Shown piece by piece: positions 1 to 6,438 of a stretch of DNA of 8,306 bases (position 1 is its first letter; each line of letters begins with the position of its first letter). A program made the position numbers and the translations under genes. The notes beneath the pieces were generated by a model that made no database searches, was not told the origin of the DNA, and was given only the letters and a program-made list of their open reading frames with translations. The stretch is from assembly GCA_910585035.1 (NCBI GenBank), contig CAJUEF010000018.1, positions 10,939 through 19,244 of the forward strand. The letters run 5' to 3'. This DNA comes from an uncultured Christensenellaceae bacterium (GTDB taxonomy: Bacteria; Bacillota; Clostridia; Christensenellales; MGBC116941).

Positions 1-136
1 TATTTATTTTTGTATAAATTCTCTTTTGGAAAAAAGAGAAGTAGCAAGAGAAAACCTAATGTATTTATGATTAAATATCTTGTATTTGTAATTAAGTATC
101 TTTGGTTAAATATTTATTTTTGTATAAATTCTCTTT
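1..136 (+). repeat. 26-bp perfect direct repeat, two copies, 110 bp apart
   Basis: Positions 1-26 and 111-136 are identical. Both start TATTTATTTTTG, continue GTATAAATT and end CTCTTT. The first copy begins at the window edge, so the repeat unit may be longer and further copies may lie to the left. The DNA between the copies contains related AT-rich words such as ATTAAATATCTT and ATTAAGTATCTT. A 26-base exact match is long even for AT-rich DNA, so recent duplication or maintained sequence is likely. The function is unknown. Confidence 0.8.
19..40 (+). other. hairpin with GGAA tetraloop in the first repeat copy
   Basis: TTCTCTTTT (19-27) pairs perfectly with AAAAGAGAA (32-40) around a GGAA loop, giving a 9-bp stem. 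The left arm is mostly repeat sequence and the right arm is unique to the first copy. No T-run follows on either strand, so it is not a canonical intrinsic terminator. It could be the end of a transcript from the left or a structured 5' leader. Confidence 0.45.
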
Positions 137-153
137 ATTATTTAAGTATTTCA

Positions 154-189
154 TTTTCAACTTTCGTTTTTTAAAAAGAAAGTTGAAAA
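154..189 (+). other. long perfect hairpin upstream of gpr
   Basis: TTTTCAACTTTC (154-165) is perfectly complementary to GAAAGTTGAAAA (178-189), a 12-bp stem. The 12-base loop GTTTTTTAAAAA could close further by A-T pairs. It ends 59 bases before the gpr ATG. Neither flank carries a U-tract, so a simple terminator is unlikely. It may be a structured leader, an operator-type inverted repeat, or an unusual transcript end for a gene to the left. Confidence 0.5.
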
Positions 190-248
190 GATAAAAAATT
201 ATTACATAAATTGAGCCTTATATGTCAAAATAAATATGAGGTGATTTA

Positions 249-1157
249 ATGTCAATCAGAACTGACCTTGCAATGGAAATGCGCGATTATATAAGCAAAG
301 GCGAGATAGACGGCGTGGTTTCCGGCGAAAAGGAAATGGAAGAAGGAATTGTGGTTACTCATGTGGAGATTGTAGATGCGGTGGGAAGCCGAACCATGGG
401 AAAACCTGTTGGCAATTATACTACTATTGAAGCAAAAAGGATTAAGAATGCAGGTCCTGATTTTTTTAAATATTTAGGGCATGTGCTTAGTGATGAATTA
501 AAACAATATTTGCCTAAGGGCAAAGAAAATATGACGTTAGTTGTTGGTCTTGGAAATAGGGGGATAACAGCAGATGCTCTTGGCAGCAAGACTGTTGAAA
601 AGCTGCTTATAACCCGCCATTTAAAAGGGGTGCTTCCTGATGAAATATGCAACGCTCTTGGCAGCGTTTGTGCAATTACGCCGTCTGTGCTTGGAGTTAC
701 AGGCATAGAATCGGCGCAGATAGTAAAAAGCGTGGCTGCCCAGATAAAGCCTGATGTAATTATTGTAATTGATTCTCTGGCATCACGGGGAATTGATAAA
801 ATAGGCTGTACATTCCAGATAACAGATACGGGTATTTCACCGGGCTCCGGTGTGGGCAATACCAGAACGGCGCTTAACAGCGAAACTCTTGACTGCAAGG
901 TGATCGCCCTTGGCGTTCCAATGGTTGTATACAGTTCAACTATTGTTCATGATATTGTGGAAAAGCTCATAGATAAAGGTAAGATGGAGGAACAATCTAT
1001 CCGTGCTATAGTAGAGCATGAGGACGTGGATATGGTAGTAACTCCAAAAGAAATAGACGATATGATTGGCGGAGTGTCAACTGTTATTGCCAAAGGAATA
1101 AATTTAAGTCTTCATCCTGATGCGGATGAAGACATGATTGAACAGCTTATGTTTTAA
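249..1157 (+). CDS. gpr: GPR germination protease (spore protease, peptidase family A25)
   Basis: GPR degrades the small acid-soluble proteins (SASPs) that coat spore DNA, releasing amino acids during germination. It is made in the forespore as an inactive zymogen that cleaves itself late in sporulation. The 302-residue product aligns throughout with the family. RTDLAME at residues 4-10 matches the zymogen processing region. GLGNRGITADALG (100-112) carries D109 and VIDSLASRG (173-181) carries D175; these correspond to the two key aspartates (about D127 and D193) of the Bacillus megaterium enzyme, both at the same offset of 18. TDTGISPGSGVGNTR (192-206) is also typical. The ATG at 249 follows GAGGTG (238-243). 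The leader before RTDL is only three residues, shorter than in Bacillus but, as I recall, normal for clostridial forms. Its stop overlaps the stop of the convergent ECF gene by 4 bases. Confidence 0.97.
   Translation: MSIRTDLAMEMRDYISKGEIDGVVSGEKEMEEGIVVTHVEIVDAVGSRTMGKPVGNYTTIEAKRIKNAGPDFFKYLGHVLSDELKQYLPKGKENMTLVVGLGNRGITADALGSKTVEKLLITRHLKGVLPDEICNALGSVCAITPSVLGVTGIESAQIVKSVAAQIKPDVIIVIDSLASRGIDKIGCTFQITDTGISPGSGVGNTRTALNSETLDCKVIALGVPMVVYSSTIVHDIVEKLIDKGKMEEQSIRAIVEHEDVDMVVTPKEIDDMIGGVSTVIAKGINLSLHPDADEDMIEQLMF
1108..1133 (-). terminator. possible terminator of the ECF S gene, embedded in gpr codons
   Basis: GTCTTCATCC (1108-1117) and GGATGAAGAC (1124-1133) form a perfect 10-bp stem with a 6-base loop, inside the last codons of gpr. 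On the minus strand it lies 20 bases beyond the stop of the ECF S gene and is followed by TTAAATTTATT, a moderately T-rich tract. This is the position and orientation expected of an intrinsic terminator for that gene. The T-tract is imperfect and the stem encodes a plausible gpr C-terminus, so chance cannot be excluded. Confidence 0.4.
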
Positions 1158-1648
1158 AATTTTTCCTGAAGTTTTAATTTATCTGCAAATTTAATTAGAA
1201 CAAAGCCAACTATTATTCCTGCTGCTGCTTGCATGGCGTTGAAAGGAACGGAAGCTGCTGCGGCAGAAAAACCATATGCAAATATTTCAAATAAAAAGTA
1301 GCCAAGGACCATAATTATTTCCGCAAGGATAACTCCTATGGCTATTTTTTTATTGGAATTACCATTGCCGTAAATTGCTTTTGCGGCAATATATCCCATT
1401 AAGCCTTTTATAATAAAAGTTGGAATTATATATATTCCTGCGCCAAGAAACATATCGGCAAGGGCGCTGCCGACTGCTGCTGCAAGGGCACAGTAAGGAT
1501 TTATAAGAAACATGGCTCCAAGAAAGATAAATCCGTCGCCAAAGTTTACGTATCCTTGAGTTTGAGGTATTGGAAGTTTTATTAACATTGTTGCAATGGT
1601 AATAAGCGCGCAGAACAGACCTGCTTTTGTAAGGGTTTTGTAATTCAT
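1154..1648 (-). CDS. ECF transporter S component (vitamin-type substrate-binding membrane protein)
   Basis: S components are small membrane proteins that bind a vitamin or related micronutrient and dock onto a shared energising module (EcfT plus two EcfA ATPases), usually encoded elsewhere. The 164-residue product has about six hydrophobic segments (roughly 8-28, 38-60, 62-80, 82-92, 102-125, 140-156). It contains the motif GYVNFGDGFIFLGA (32-45), then GSALADMFLGAGIYIIPTF (60-78) and IIKGLMGYIAAKA (79-91). These are characteristic of the broad S-component group that includes HmpT/PdxU-type proteins. The substrate cannot be read from sequence; hydroxymethylpyrimidine, pyridoxine or another vitamin are all possible. 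The ATG has an excellent AGGAGG six bases upstream. It is a solitary gene: the operon upstream ends in a terminator, and gpr converges from the other side. The 46-base leader is too short for a known vitamin riboswitch. Confidence 0.85.
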   Translation of the reverse strand: MNYKTLTKAGLFCALITIATMLIKLPIPQTQGYVNFGDGFIFLGAMFLINPYCALAAAVGSALADMFLGAGIYIIPTFIIKGLMGYIAAKAIYGNGNSNKKIAIGVILAEIIMVLGYFLFEIFAYGFSAAAASVPFNAMQAAAGIIVGFVLIKFADKLKLQEKF

Positions 1649-1694
1649 AAGAAGCCTCCTAAAATGTGTTAATATTTATATAATATAATTTTAT

Positions 1695-1726
1695 AAAAAA
1701 ATGGCGTATTAGTTCCGCCATTTTTT
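1695..1726 (-). terminator. bidirectional intrinsic terminator after the GerMN operon
   Basis: AAAAAATGGCG (1696-1706) pairs with CGCCATTTTTT (1716-1726) around a 9-base loop. On the minus strand the stem's GC core is followed by seven Ts, and on the plus strand by six Ts, so it can work in both directions. On the minus strand it lies about 50 bases past the stop at 1777 and would end the four-gene operon. On the plus strand it could stop read-through from gpr, for which no closer terminator is visible. Confidence 0.88.
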
Positions 1727-1776
1727 AAAAATTATTATATCATTATATATTTAAAAAAGTCAAGAAATAAATTATT

Positions 1777-3195
1777 TTATCTCATAATAAGACCGGGATT
1801 ACCAAGAAGAGGACTTGAATAGTAAATATGACCGTTAATTGTGTCAAAACTTTGGTTATTAATAAGGAATTGTACTTTATTTATTTGTTCTCTGGCAGTT
1901 AAGGTATTTACTATTGCATATATCATTATAGTTTCTTCACTTTCAGAGAGAGTTTTTACTGCATCATAAAAATCTGTATCAAAATTTAGTATAGCAATGT
2001 CGTTTACCACTTTAGCGCTTATAAGGTTATCAATTTTAAGGTCACCAAAAATAGGCGATATTAGGGCATTATTATCATAAGCTGCCGGACCGCTCATAAG
2101 AGCATCTATAATTTGCATTACACTTGTGCCGGAAGATGCGCTTAAATATCTGTTTAAAGGGTAAAGGGTAGTCATTGAGCTATCAGCCATATAAAGACAT
2201 ACGGCGCTGCCAATGGTTCCTTTAAAAGTGTTTTTATCTATAATGCCTTTTTCATTCACAGGGGTGCCGTTTATGGTAATTGGAGAACCGTTAATGGTAA
2301 ATTCAATGCTGGTAATTTTAGGATAAACGCATATAATACTGTTATAAATAGCGCTGTAAGTTATTGCTTCGTTGGTTATAAGCGGCGAAGATGGTTTCAT
2401 ATTAAAATCAATTGACATAGTGTTGTTTTTTACATCAAGCTTGTTAACGCCTAAGGCAGAGCTTACAGGGGCAATAAGATCAGATGAATTTGTAGGAGAT
2501 TTTGCCATTTGAGCAAGCAGGGAGTTAACTGTTCTGGAATGGCTGTCTATATTCGTATATATTTGATGCTGTTCGGGAACTATGTGCTCCTGACTTTTTT
2601 CACCATAGTAAAGCATCATGGATTTTTGTGAAGGTTCATTATGGGAGTTTTGATTTCCGGCGCCGTAATAGCGTACGTAGTGGTCACTGATACTTGTTTC
2701 TAAAAATTTACTTGGACCAACATAAATATCCCCTGCCAGTTCTCCATCACCTGCATATACGCTGACGTAGTTAATTCCTTCTATGGAGCAAAGGGTGTTG
2801 ACTATACTGAAATGCAGGGCAAAACATTTAAAGTGTTTGCTTTTATCATGAATAATTTTATTGGTTATTTTAACAGTGGCAATACCGCCGGCAACAGTTA
2901 AAGAATAGTCTGGCACGCCATAAGAATTAAGGGAAAACTCAAACTCCGGTGTGGAAAGAAGATAGCCAAGGGCGGCTTCCGCTCTTGTTTGGTCAGGGTA
3001 GATGGTAACGGGAATTATTTTGCTCTCTAATCTGTTTGTGGTTTCGTTATATACATATATGGTAATATTTTGTACAGAATTTGTTTGCTGCTGGGTTATG
3101 TAAGGCTGTGTTTCCAAATGGGGCTTGGAGGAGCTGCTTTTGGCAGAACATCCGCAAAGGCATAAACAAAGCAGCATAATAAAAGCTTTTTTCAT
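1777..3195 (-). CDS. lipoprotein with three GerMN-like repeats
   Basis: This is a predicted exported lipoprotein of 472 residues. The signal peptide ends in a lipobox L13-C-G-C16, so C16 should be lipidated and the protein tethered to the outer face of the membrane. A Ser-rich linker follows. I see three tandem GerMN-like units, at about 44-160, 193-310 and 331-458. Each has the helix word (ALGYLLSTP 75-83, SLLAQMAKSP 225-234, IIDALMSGP 362-370), a strand pair, and the helix-strand end (IVNTLCSIEGINYVSVY 131-147, IYNSIICVYPKITSIEFTI 283-301, IVNTLTAREQINKVQFLI 428-445). The middle copy is the most divergent. GerMN domains share a ring-building-type fold with spore GerM, which normally has two copies, and also occur in actinobacterial LpqB. 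The ATG lies 3 bases after the preceding stop, with GAAAGG as ribosome site. The gene is last in the operon. Its molecular function is not established; modulation of the neighbouring kinase is my inference. Confidence 0.85.
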   Translation of the reverse strand: MKKAFIMLLCLCLCGCSAKSSSSKPHLETQPYITQQQTNSVQNITIYVYNETTNRLESKIIPVTIYPDQTRAEAALGYLLSTPEFEFSLNSYGVPDYSLTVAGGIATVKITNKIIHDKSKHFKCFALHFSIVNTLCSIEGINYVSVYAGDGELAGDIYVGPSKFLETSISDHYVRYYGAGNQNSHNEPSQKSMMLYYGEKSQEHIVPEQHQIYTNIDSHSRTVNSLLAQMAKSPTNSSDLIAPVSSALGVNKLDVKNNTMSIDFNMKPSSPLITNEAITYSAIYNSIICVYPKITSIEFTINGSPITINGTPVNEKGIIDKNTFKGTIGSAVCLYMADSSMTTLYPLNRYLSASSGTSVMQIIDALMSGPAAYDNNALISPIFGDLKIDNLISAKVVNDIAILNFDTDFYDAVKTLSESEETIMIYAIVNTLTAREQINKVQFLINNQSFDTINGHIYYSSPLLGNPGLIMR

Positions 3196-3198
3196 TTG

Positions 3199-4158
3199 TT
3201 AATTGCCTTTCTCAAGTATCTTTATTACGGAATTATACTCGATTTTCCATATGTTATTTGACAGCACCAGCTTAATTGGCACCTGGGTATATTCAGTTGA
3301 ACCGCTGTTGCTGCGAATTGTAAAGTTTATATTTACTATCGCTGTGCTGTTATCATTATAAGTGACGTTATTATTTATGGAAAAGTCCTCTATTACTATG
3401 CCGGATTTATTTGCATAGGATTCAAATTCATAGGCTGATACTGATGCTTGGGATGAGGATTCACCTTGATAAAGGCATTTATAAATATTATCCCATTGTT
3501 TTTCCTGAATTAAAGAAAGTATTCCCGTAACGGCATTTTGAGGTATTAAAATAATTTCGGGAGATCTTGGAAGAGTGTCTAAAAACTTGCCGTCGTCAAT
3601 GCTGGCAAAGCCAACGTCATACATTTTTGGGCGGTATCCTTCGGAGGATTGATTGCTTGAAATAAGAATCTGCACTCTTGAATAGTTGCCTATTTCAGTT
3701 ATGGTATTAACAATGGAATAAACGGCGAGTTTTCTTCTGCCAAGAACGGCAGCAAGGTCAGTTTCATTGGAAGAATAATTTTTGTTTTCGCCCGGCATAA
3801 CGCTTAAAAACTCGCTGCTAAGAGTTACAAACAGGGTGTCGCTTACACCTGAAACCGTAGCGGTGGTTCCGGTTGGAATCAGTGGATATAAATCAGATAC
3901 ATTAGCAGGACCTTTTATCAGCTCGTTTATTACCAGCTGTTCAATTGAAGCATCATAGCTTTGCTGGATTTCCCGCAGCTCGGCGCAAAGGTATGGTTGA
4001 TTTTTGTAACCAAAATAAAGGGGAATACCTAAAGTTGGAGTTTTAATATTTCTGTTTATTGGCTGTATTGCATTTTCCGATGTTTTTATGTTTTTGCACC
4101 CTGTTAAAACAAATATAGCGCATAGGGCAAAAATAAGCGACAAAGCTCTTTTTTTCAA
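3199..4158 (-). CDS. GerMN-domain lipoprotein with NTF2-like C-terminal domain
   Basis: This is a predicted lipoprotein of 319 residues. I place the start at TTG 4158: AAAGGAG (4173-4167) sits 8 bases before it, whereas the GTG at 4167 overlaps the ribosome site itself and cannot use it. From this start the signal peptide is MKKR, a hydrophobic stretch, and lipobox L18-T-G-C21. One GerMN domain spans about 45-168. It carries INELIKGPANVSDLYPLIP (77-95), a strand pair (TATVSGVSDTLFVTLSSEF, 99-117) and AVYSIVNTITEIGNYSRVQI (145-164). After a linker, residues 207-318 look like an NTF2-like fold of the kind often found on secreted proteins: TGILSLIQEKQWDNIYKCL near its start and KLVLSNNIWKIEY at its end. 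The gene lies 16 bases after the kinase stop and its ribosome site begins directly behind that stop, so translation is probably coupled. The arrangement recalls LpqB beside MtrB, but LpqB's beta-propeller is absent. Confidence 0.85.
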   Translation of the reverse strand: MKKRALSLIFALCAIFVLTGCKNIKTSENAIQPINRNIKTPTLGIPLYFGYKNQPYLCAELREIQQSYDASIEQLVINELIKGPANVSDLYPLIPTGTTATVSGVSDTLFVTLSSEFLSVMPGENKNYSSNETDLAAVLGRRKLAVYSIVNTITEIGNYSRVQILISSNQSSEGYRPKMYDVGFASIDDGKFLDTLPRSPEIILIPQNAVTGILSLIQEKQWDNIYKCLYQGESSSQASVSAYEFESYANKSGIVIEDFSINNNVTYNDNSTAIVNINFTIRSNSGSTEYTQVPIKLVLSNNIWKIEYNSVIKILEKGN

Positions 4159-4174
4159 AATATACACTCCTTTG

Positions 4175-5629
4175 TTAATCTATAATAGGTATGGTAATGG
4201 TAAACTCAGTGCCTTCACCCAGCTTACTGGTGGTAGAAATAGTTCCCCCGTGAAGATGAATTACCCTTTGGGTAATGGAAAGCCCAAGACCGGTTCCTCC
4301 AGTGTTTCTGCTGCGGGTTTTATCTACTCTGTAAAAACGGTCGAATATATTTGGCAAATCATGGGCAGGTATGCCTATACCGTCGTCTTTTACTATTACG
4401 ACTAAATTGCCGGTTTCCTTATAGCAGTTTACAAATACATGACCGTTGTCATTCCCATATTTTATAGCGTTATCTATAAGATTGCTAAAGCATATTTGCA
4501 ATTTTATTTTATCACAGTTTATTATTAAATCATCTTTAACTTCAAGCTGTATTTCAATATTTTTCTTTTCAGCAATAGGACGGAGCTTTTCAATAATGGA
4601 ATTAAGCAGCTCCTGCATATTTGTTTTGGAAAGGCGCAGAGGATTTTTTGTGTTGTTGGTTTGAACAAGATTAAGTAAATCTTCAATAATGTTGTTTAGT
4701 CTGTCGATTTCATCGTCAATATCCTTTAAGAATTCGGTGCGCACTTCTTTTGACATTTCTTCATCATACATCATGCTTTGTATGAGTATTTTAATTGAAG
4801 AGAGAGGAGTTCTAAGCTCGTGAGACGCATTACTTACAAATTCATTACGAAGCCTGTCAAGATTTGAAAGCTTTTTACTCATCATATTAAAGGTGCGGCC
4901 AAGATTATCCAGCTCGCTTTTGCCACGTACTGCAATTTGAGTATCAAAATTACCGTTAGACATATTGTAAATAGCTGTGGAAAATTCACTAAGAGGTTTT
5001 GTTATATAATGAGATGATGCAAGACAAAGAATAAACACTGCAATAGAAGCCACTATCGCTATAGTCCATATGCTGACATATATTTCGGAAATTTTTTCAC
5101 GAATATCCTGGAAAGACGCAACATATACGCATACGCCGATAAGATTGCCGTCTTCATATATACCGCAGGCATAATTTACAGAATATATAGTTTTGTCACC
5201 TACGGAGGATTTGTAAAATTCATGGGCTTTATCAGCGCCTTTTTCGACTACATTATTAACTTCTTCACCTGTAAGCAGAGTGCCGTTAAGCTCACTGAAG
5301 CTGTCAGCAATTACTATTTTGTTTTGGTCCGTTACCAAAAAACGCCCTGTATACTGATTACCTGCAAATTGGCAGGCTTCATAGAGGGATTTGCTGTTGC
5401 CGCTTATAATATGAGGAGTTATGGTAACTGAAAAAAGCTGGTTAATTTCTCCCTGCTGGGCAGTGCGTTCACCGGTTAAAAAATCGCTTACTATATTTCC
5501 AACGGTAACGGCTATAAAACCAAATACAAAAATAAAGATAGAAAAATATATTATAATGGTTTTCCACCGAACGGTGGAAAAGGCGTCGGCTATTTTGCCG
5601 CTAATTGTCTTTAAAATAATAACCAACAC
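4175..5629 (-). CDS. membrane sensor histidine kinase (PhoR/WalK-like)
   Basis: The kinase autophosphorylates on a histidine in response to an extracytoplasmic signal and should pass the phosphate to the regulator encoded just before it. Residues in order: short cytoplasmic N-terminus; transmembrane helix about 24-47; an extracytoplasmic sensor of about 135 residues (48-185), probably a Cache/PDC fold (FLVTDQNKIVIADS 97-110, NLIGVCVYVASF 162-173); second helix about 186-206; HAMP 207-258; HisKA with the H-box SHELRTPL (269-276) and H270 as the phosphoacceptor; and the ATPase domain with N-box NLIDNAIKY (383-391), G1 DDGIGI (415-420), F-box FDRFYRVD (429-436) and G2 GGTGLGL (444-450). All catalytic motifs are intact. 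The start is uncertain: GTG 5629 and TTG 5626 lie inside the regulator gene, with only a weak GGGG nearby, so initiation probably depends on translational coupling. The ligand is unknown; nothing ties it to a characterised system. Confidence 0.95.
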   Translation of the reverse strand: MLVIILKTISGKIADAFSTVRWKTIIIYFSIFIFVFGFIAVTVGNIVSDFLTGERTAQQGEINQLFSVTITPHIISGNSKSLYEACQFAGNQYTGRFLVTDQNKIVIADSFSELNGTLLTGEEVNNVVEKGADKAHEFYKSSVGDKTIYSVNYACGIYEDGNLIGVCVYVASFQDIREKISEIYVSIWTIAIVASIAVFILCLASSHYITKPLSEFSTAIYNMSNGNFDTQIAVRGKSELDNLGRTFNMMSKKLSNLDRLRNEFVSNASHELRTPLSSIKILIQSMMYDEEMSKEVRTEFLKDIDDEIDRLNNIIEDLLNLVQTNNTKNPLRLSKTNMQELLNSIIEKLRPIAEKKNIEIQLEVKDDLIINCDKIKLQICFSNLIDNAIKYGNDNGHVFVNCYKETGNLVVIVKDDGIGIPAHDLPNIFDRFYRVDKTRSRNTGGTGLGLSITQRVIHLHGGTISTTSKLGEGTEFTITIPIID

Positions 5630-6287
5630 CCCATTTTGTTAAAATGAATTTAGGTTTTGCAGGAAATTCTTCAATTTTTTCTCTAAGGCGGCGGATATGA
5701 ACATCAACTGTGCGCAAATCGCCGCTGTAATCAGATTTCCAGATAATTTTAAGTAAATCGTCTCTACTGTAAACTTTACCTATGTTGGTTATGAAAAGAT
5801 GAAGCAAATCAAACTCTTTGGATGTAAGACCAAGTTGTTTGCCGTTTAAATAAACATTTCTGTTAAGCAGGTTGACTTTAAGGCCATCCGCTTCAATAAC
5901 GCTGGCATTTTGTTTGTTATGAGAATCAGTTCTTCTAAAGATGGATTTTATACGAGCCTTTACTTCAAGAATGTTAAAAGGCTTTGTCATATAATCATCT
6001 GCACCATATTCCAGACCTAAAATTTTGTCCATATCCTCGCCTTTGGCTGTGAGCATAATAATAGGCACATCAGAGTTTTCTCTGATACGCTGACACACTT
6101 CAGTGCCGCTTATGTTTGGAAGCATAACGTCCAGAAGAATCATATCAATTTTTTCTTTTTCAAAAATTGCAAGAGCCTGCTCTCCGTCCAGAGCTTCAAA
6201 AATATTATAACCCTCTTGTTCAAGGCTGAATTTTAAGCCTTTTAATATAATTGGTTCATCATCAACAATCAAAATTGTTTTTGCCAT
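5601..6287 (-). CDS. OmpR/PhoB-family response regulator
   Basis: This is a DNA-binding transcription factor controlled by phosphorylation, and the presumed partner of the downstream kinase. The 228-residue protein has a receiver domain at 1-115 with acidic pocket D9-D10, phosphoacceptor D53 (MILLDVMLP), T80 and K102 (KPF), all the conserved switch residues. A winged-helix domain spans about 128-226, with LTSKEFDLLHLF, then the recognition-helix region RTVDVHIRRLREKIE and the wing ending TKWGVGYYF. The length is normal for the family. The ATG follows GGAG at a 9-base spacing. The 3' end overlaps the kinase start by 29 bases. Overall it resembles WalR/PhoP-type clostridial regulators, but its targets cannot be inferred from the window; autoregulation through the DNA at 6300-6420 is possible. 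Confidence 0.96.
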   Translation of the reverse strand: MAKTILIVDDEPIILKGLKFSLEQEGYNIFEALDGEQALAIFEKEKIDMILLDVMLPNISGTEVCQRIRENSDVPIIMLTAKGEDMDKILGLEYGADDYMTKPFNILEVKARIKSIFRRTDSHNKQNASVIEADGLKVNLLNRNVYLNGKQLGLTSKEFDLLHLFITNIGKVYSRDDLLKIIWKSDYSGDLRTVDVHIRRLREKIEEFPAKPKFILTKWGVGYYFKDN

Positions 6288-6324
6288 AAATCATTTCTCC
6301 ATGTTTTGTTGCATATTCTCATTA

Positions 6325-6330
6325 ATTATA
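6325..6330 (-). promoter_or_regulatory. probable -10 element of the response-regulator operon
   Basis: On the minus strand a perfect TATAAT lies at 6330-6325, 37 bases before the regulator's ATG, leaving a leader of about 30 bases. The -35 at a 17-base spacing (TTCCAT, 6353-6348) is poor, which would fit a promoter needing an activator. The region 6288-6426 otherwise holds no gene. Confidence 0.5.
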
Positions 6331-6405
6331 CCTCATTTACCATAAAAATGGAATAGTAATTTAAAGCAGTCATGTGTCGCAAAATGGATGAACTTATTTA
6401 AAGTG

Positions 6406-6438
6406 ATGCCGGAGATATTTAATAATTTATTCCGGCAT
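6406..6438 (-). terminator. inverted repeat at the end of the SLBB gene, possible weak terminator
   Basis: ATGCCGGA (6406-6413) and TCCGGCAT (6431-6438) form a perfect 8-bp GC-containing stem with an AT-rich 17-base loop. It straddles the stop codon of the SLBB gene. On the minus strand only CACTTTAAAT follows, with no real U-tract, so termination would be inefficient and some transcripts may run on into the two-component operon. Confidence 0.35.

Larger units (their letters stand above)
1..248. other. AT-rich intergenic region upstream of gpr
   Basis: No credible coding sequence is visible here on either strand. The stretch is extremely AT-rich. It holds a 26-bp perfect direct repeat, a shorter imperfect repeat (70-81 against 91-102, 11 of 12 bases identical, 21-bp period) and two perfect hairpins (19-40 and 154-189). 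The last 60 bases must contain the gpr promoter if gpr is transcribed alone. I looked for a sporulation sigma-F/sigma-G type promoter, which would be expected from the family. I found only a weak match, CATAAAT at 205-211 with GAAAA 15 bases upstream, so I do not call one. Confidence 0.7.

Noticed and set aside
1..136. Possible CRISPR array from the two 26-bp repeats
   Set aside because: Only two copies are present, the 84-base interval is much too long for a spacer, and the sequence is plain AT-rich DNA without nearby cas genes.
190..248. Sigma-G-type promoter for gpr
   Set aside because: The nearest match, GAAAA then CATAAAT, differs from consensus at both elements and has a short 15-base spacer; it is too weak to annotate.
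416..898. 160-codon open frame on the minus strand inside gpr
   Set aside because: It is entirely antisense to a well-conserved gpr sequence, has no recognisable protein features and no good ribosome site; it is a shadow of the real gene.
1649..1694. Vitamin riboswitch in the leader of the ECF S gene
   Set aside because: Only 46 bases separate the upstream terminator from the start codon, and they contain no conserved aptamer elements.
4088..4405. 105-codon plus-strand frame across the lipoprotein start and kinase end
   Set aside because: It is antisense to the kinase catalytic motifs (the GGTGLGL region) and the lipoprotein signal peptide, both clearly real.
6359..6403. Repeated ATTTAAAG words (6359-6366 and 6396-6403) as a regulator-binding site
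   Set aside because: The 37-base spacing does not fit the closely spaced direct repeats used by OmpR/PhoB-family regulators, and such words are frequent by chance in AT-rich DNA.
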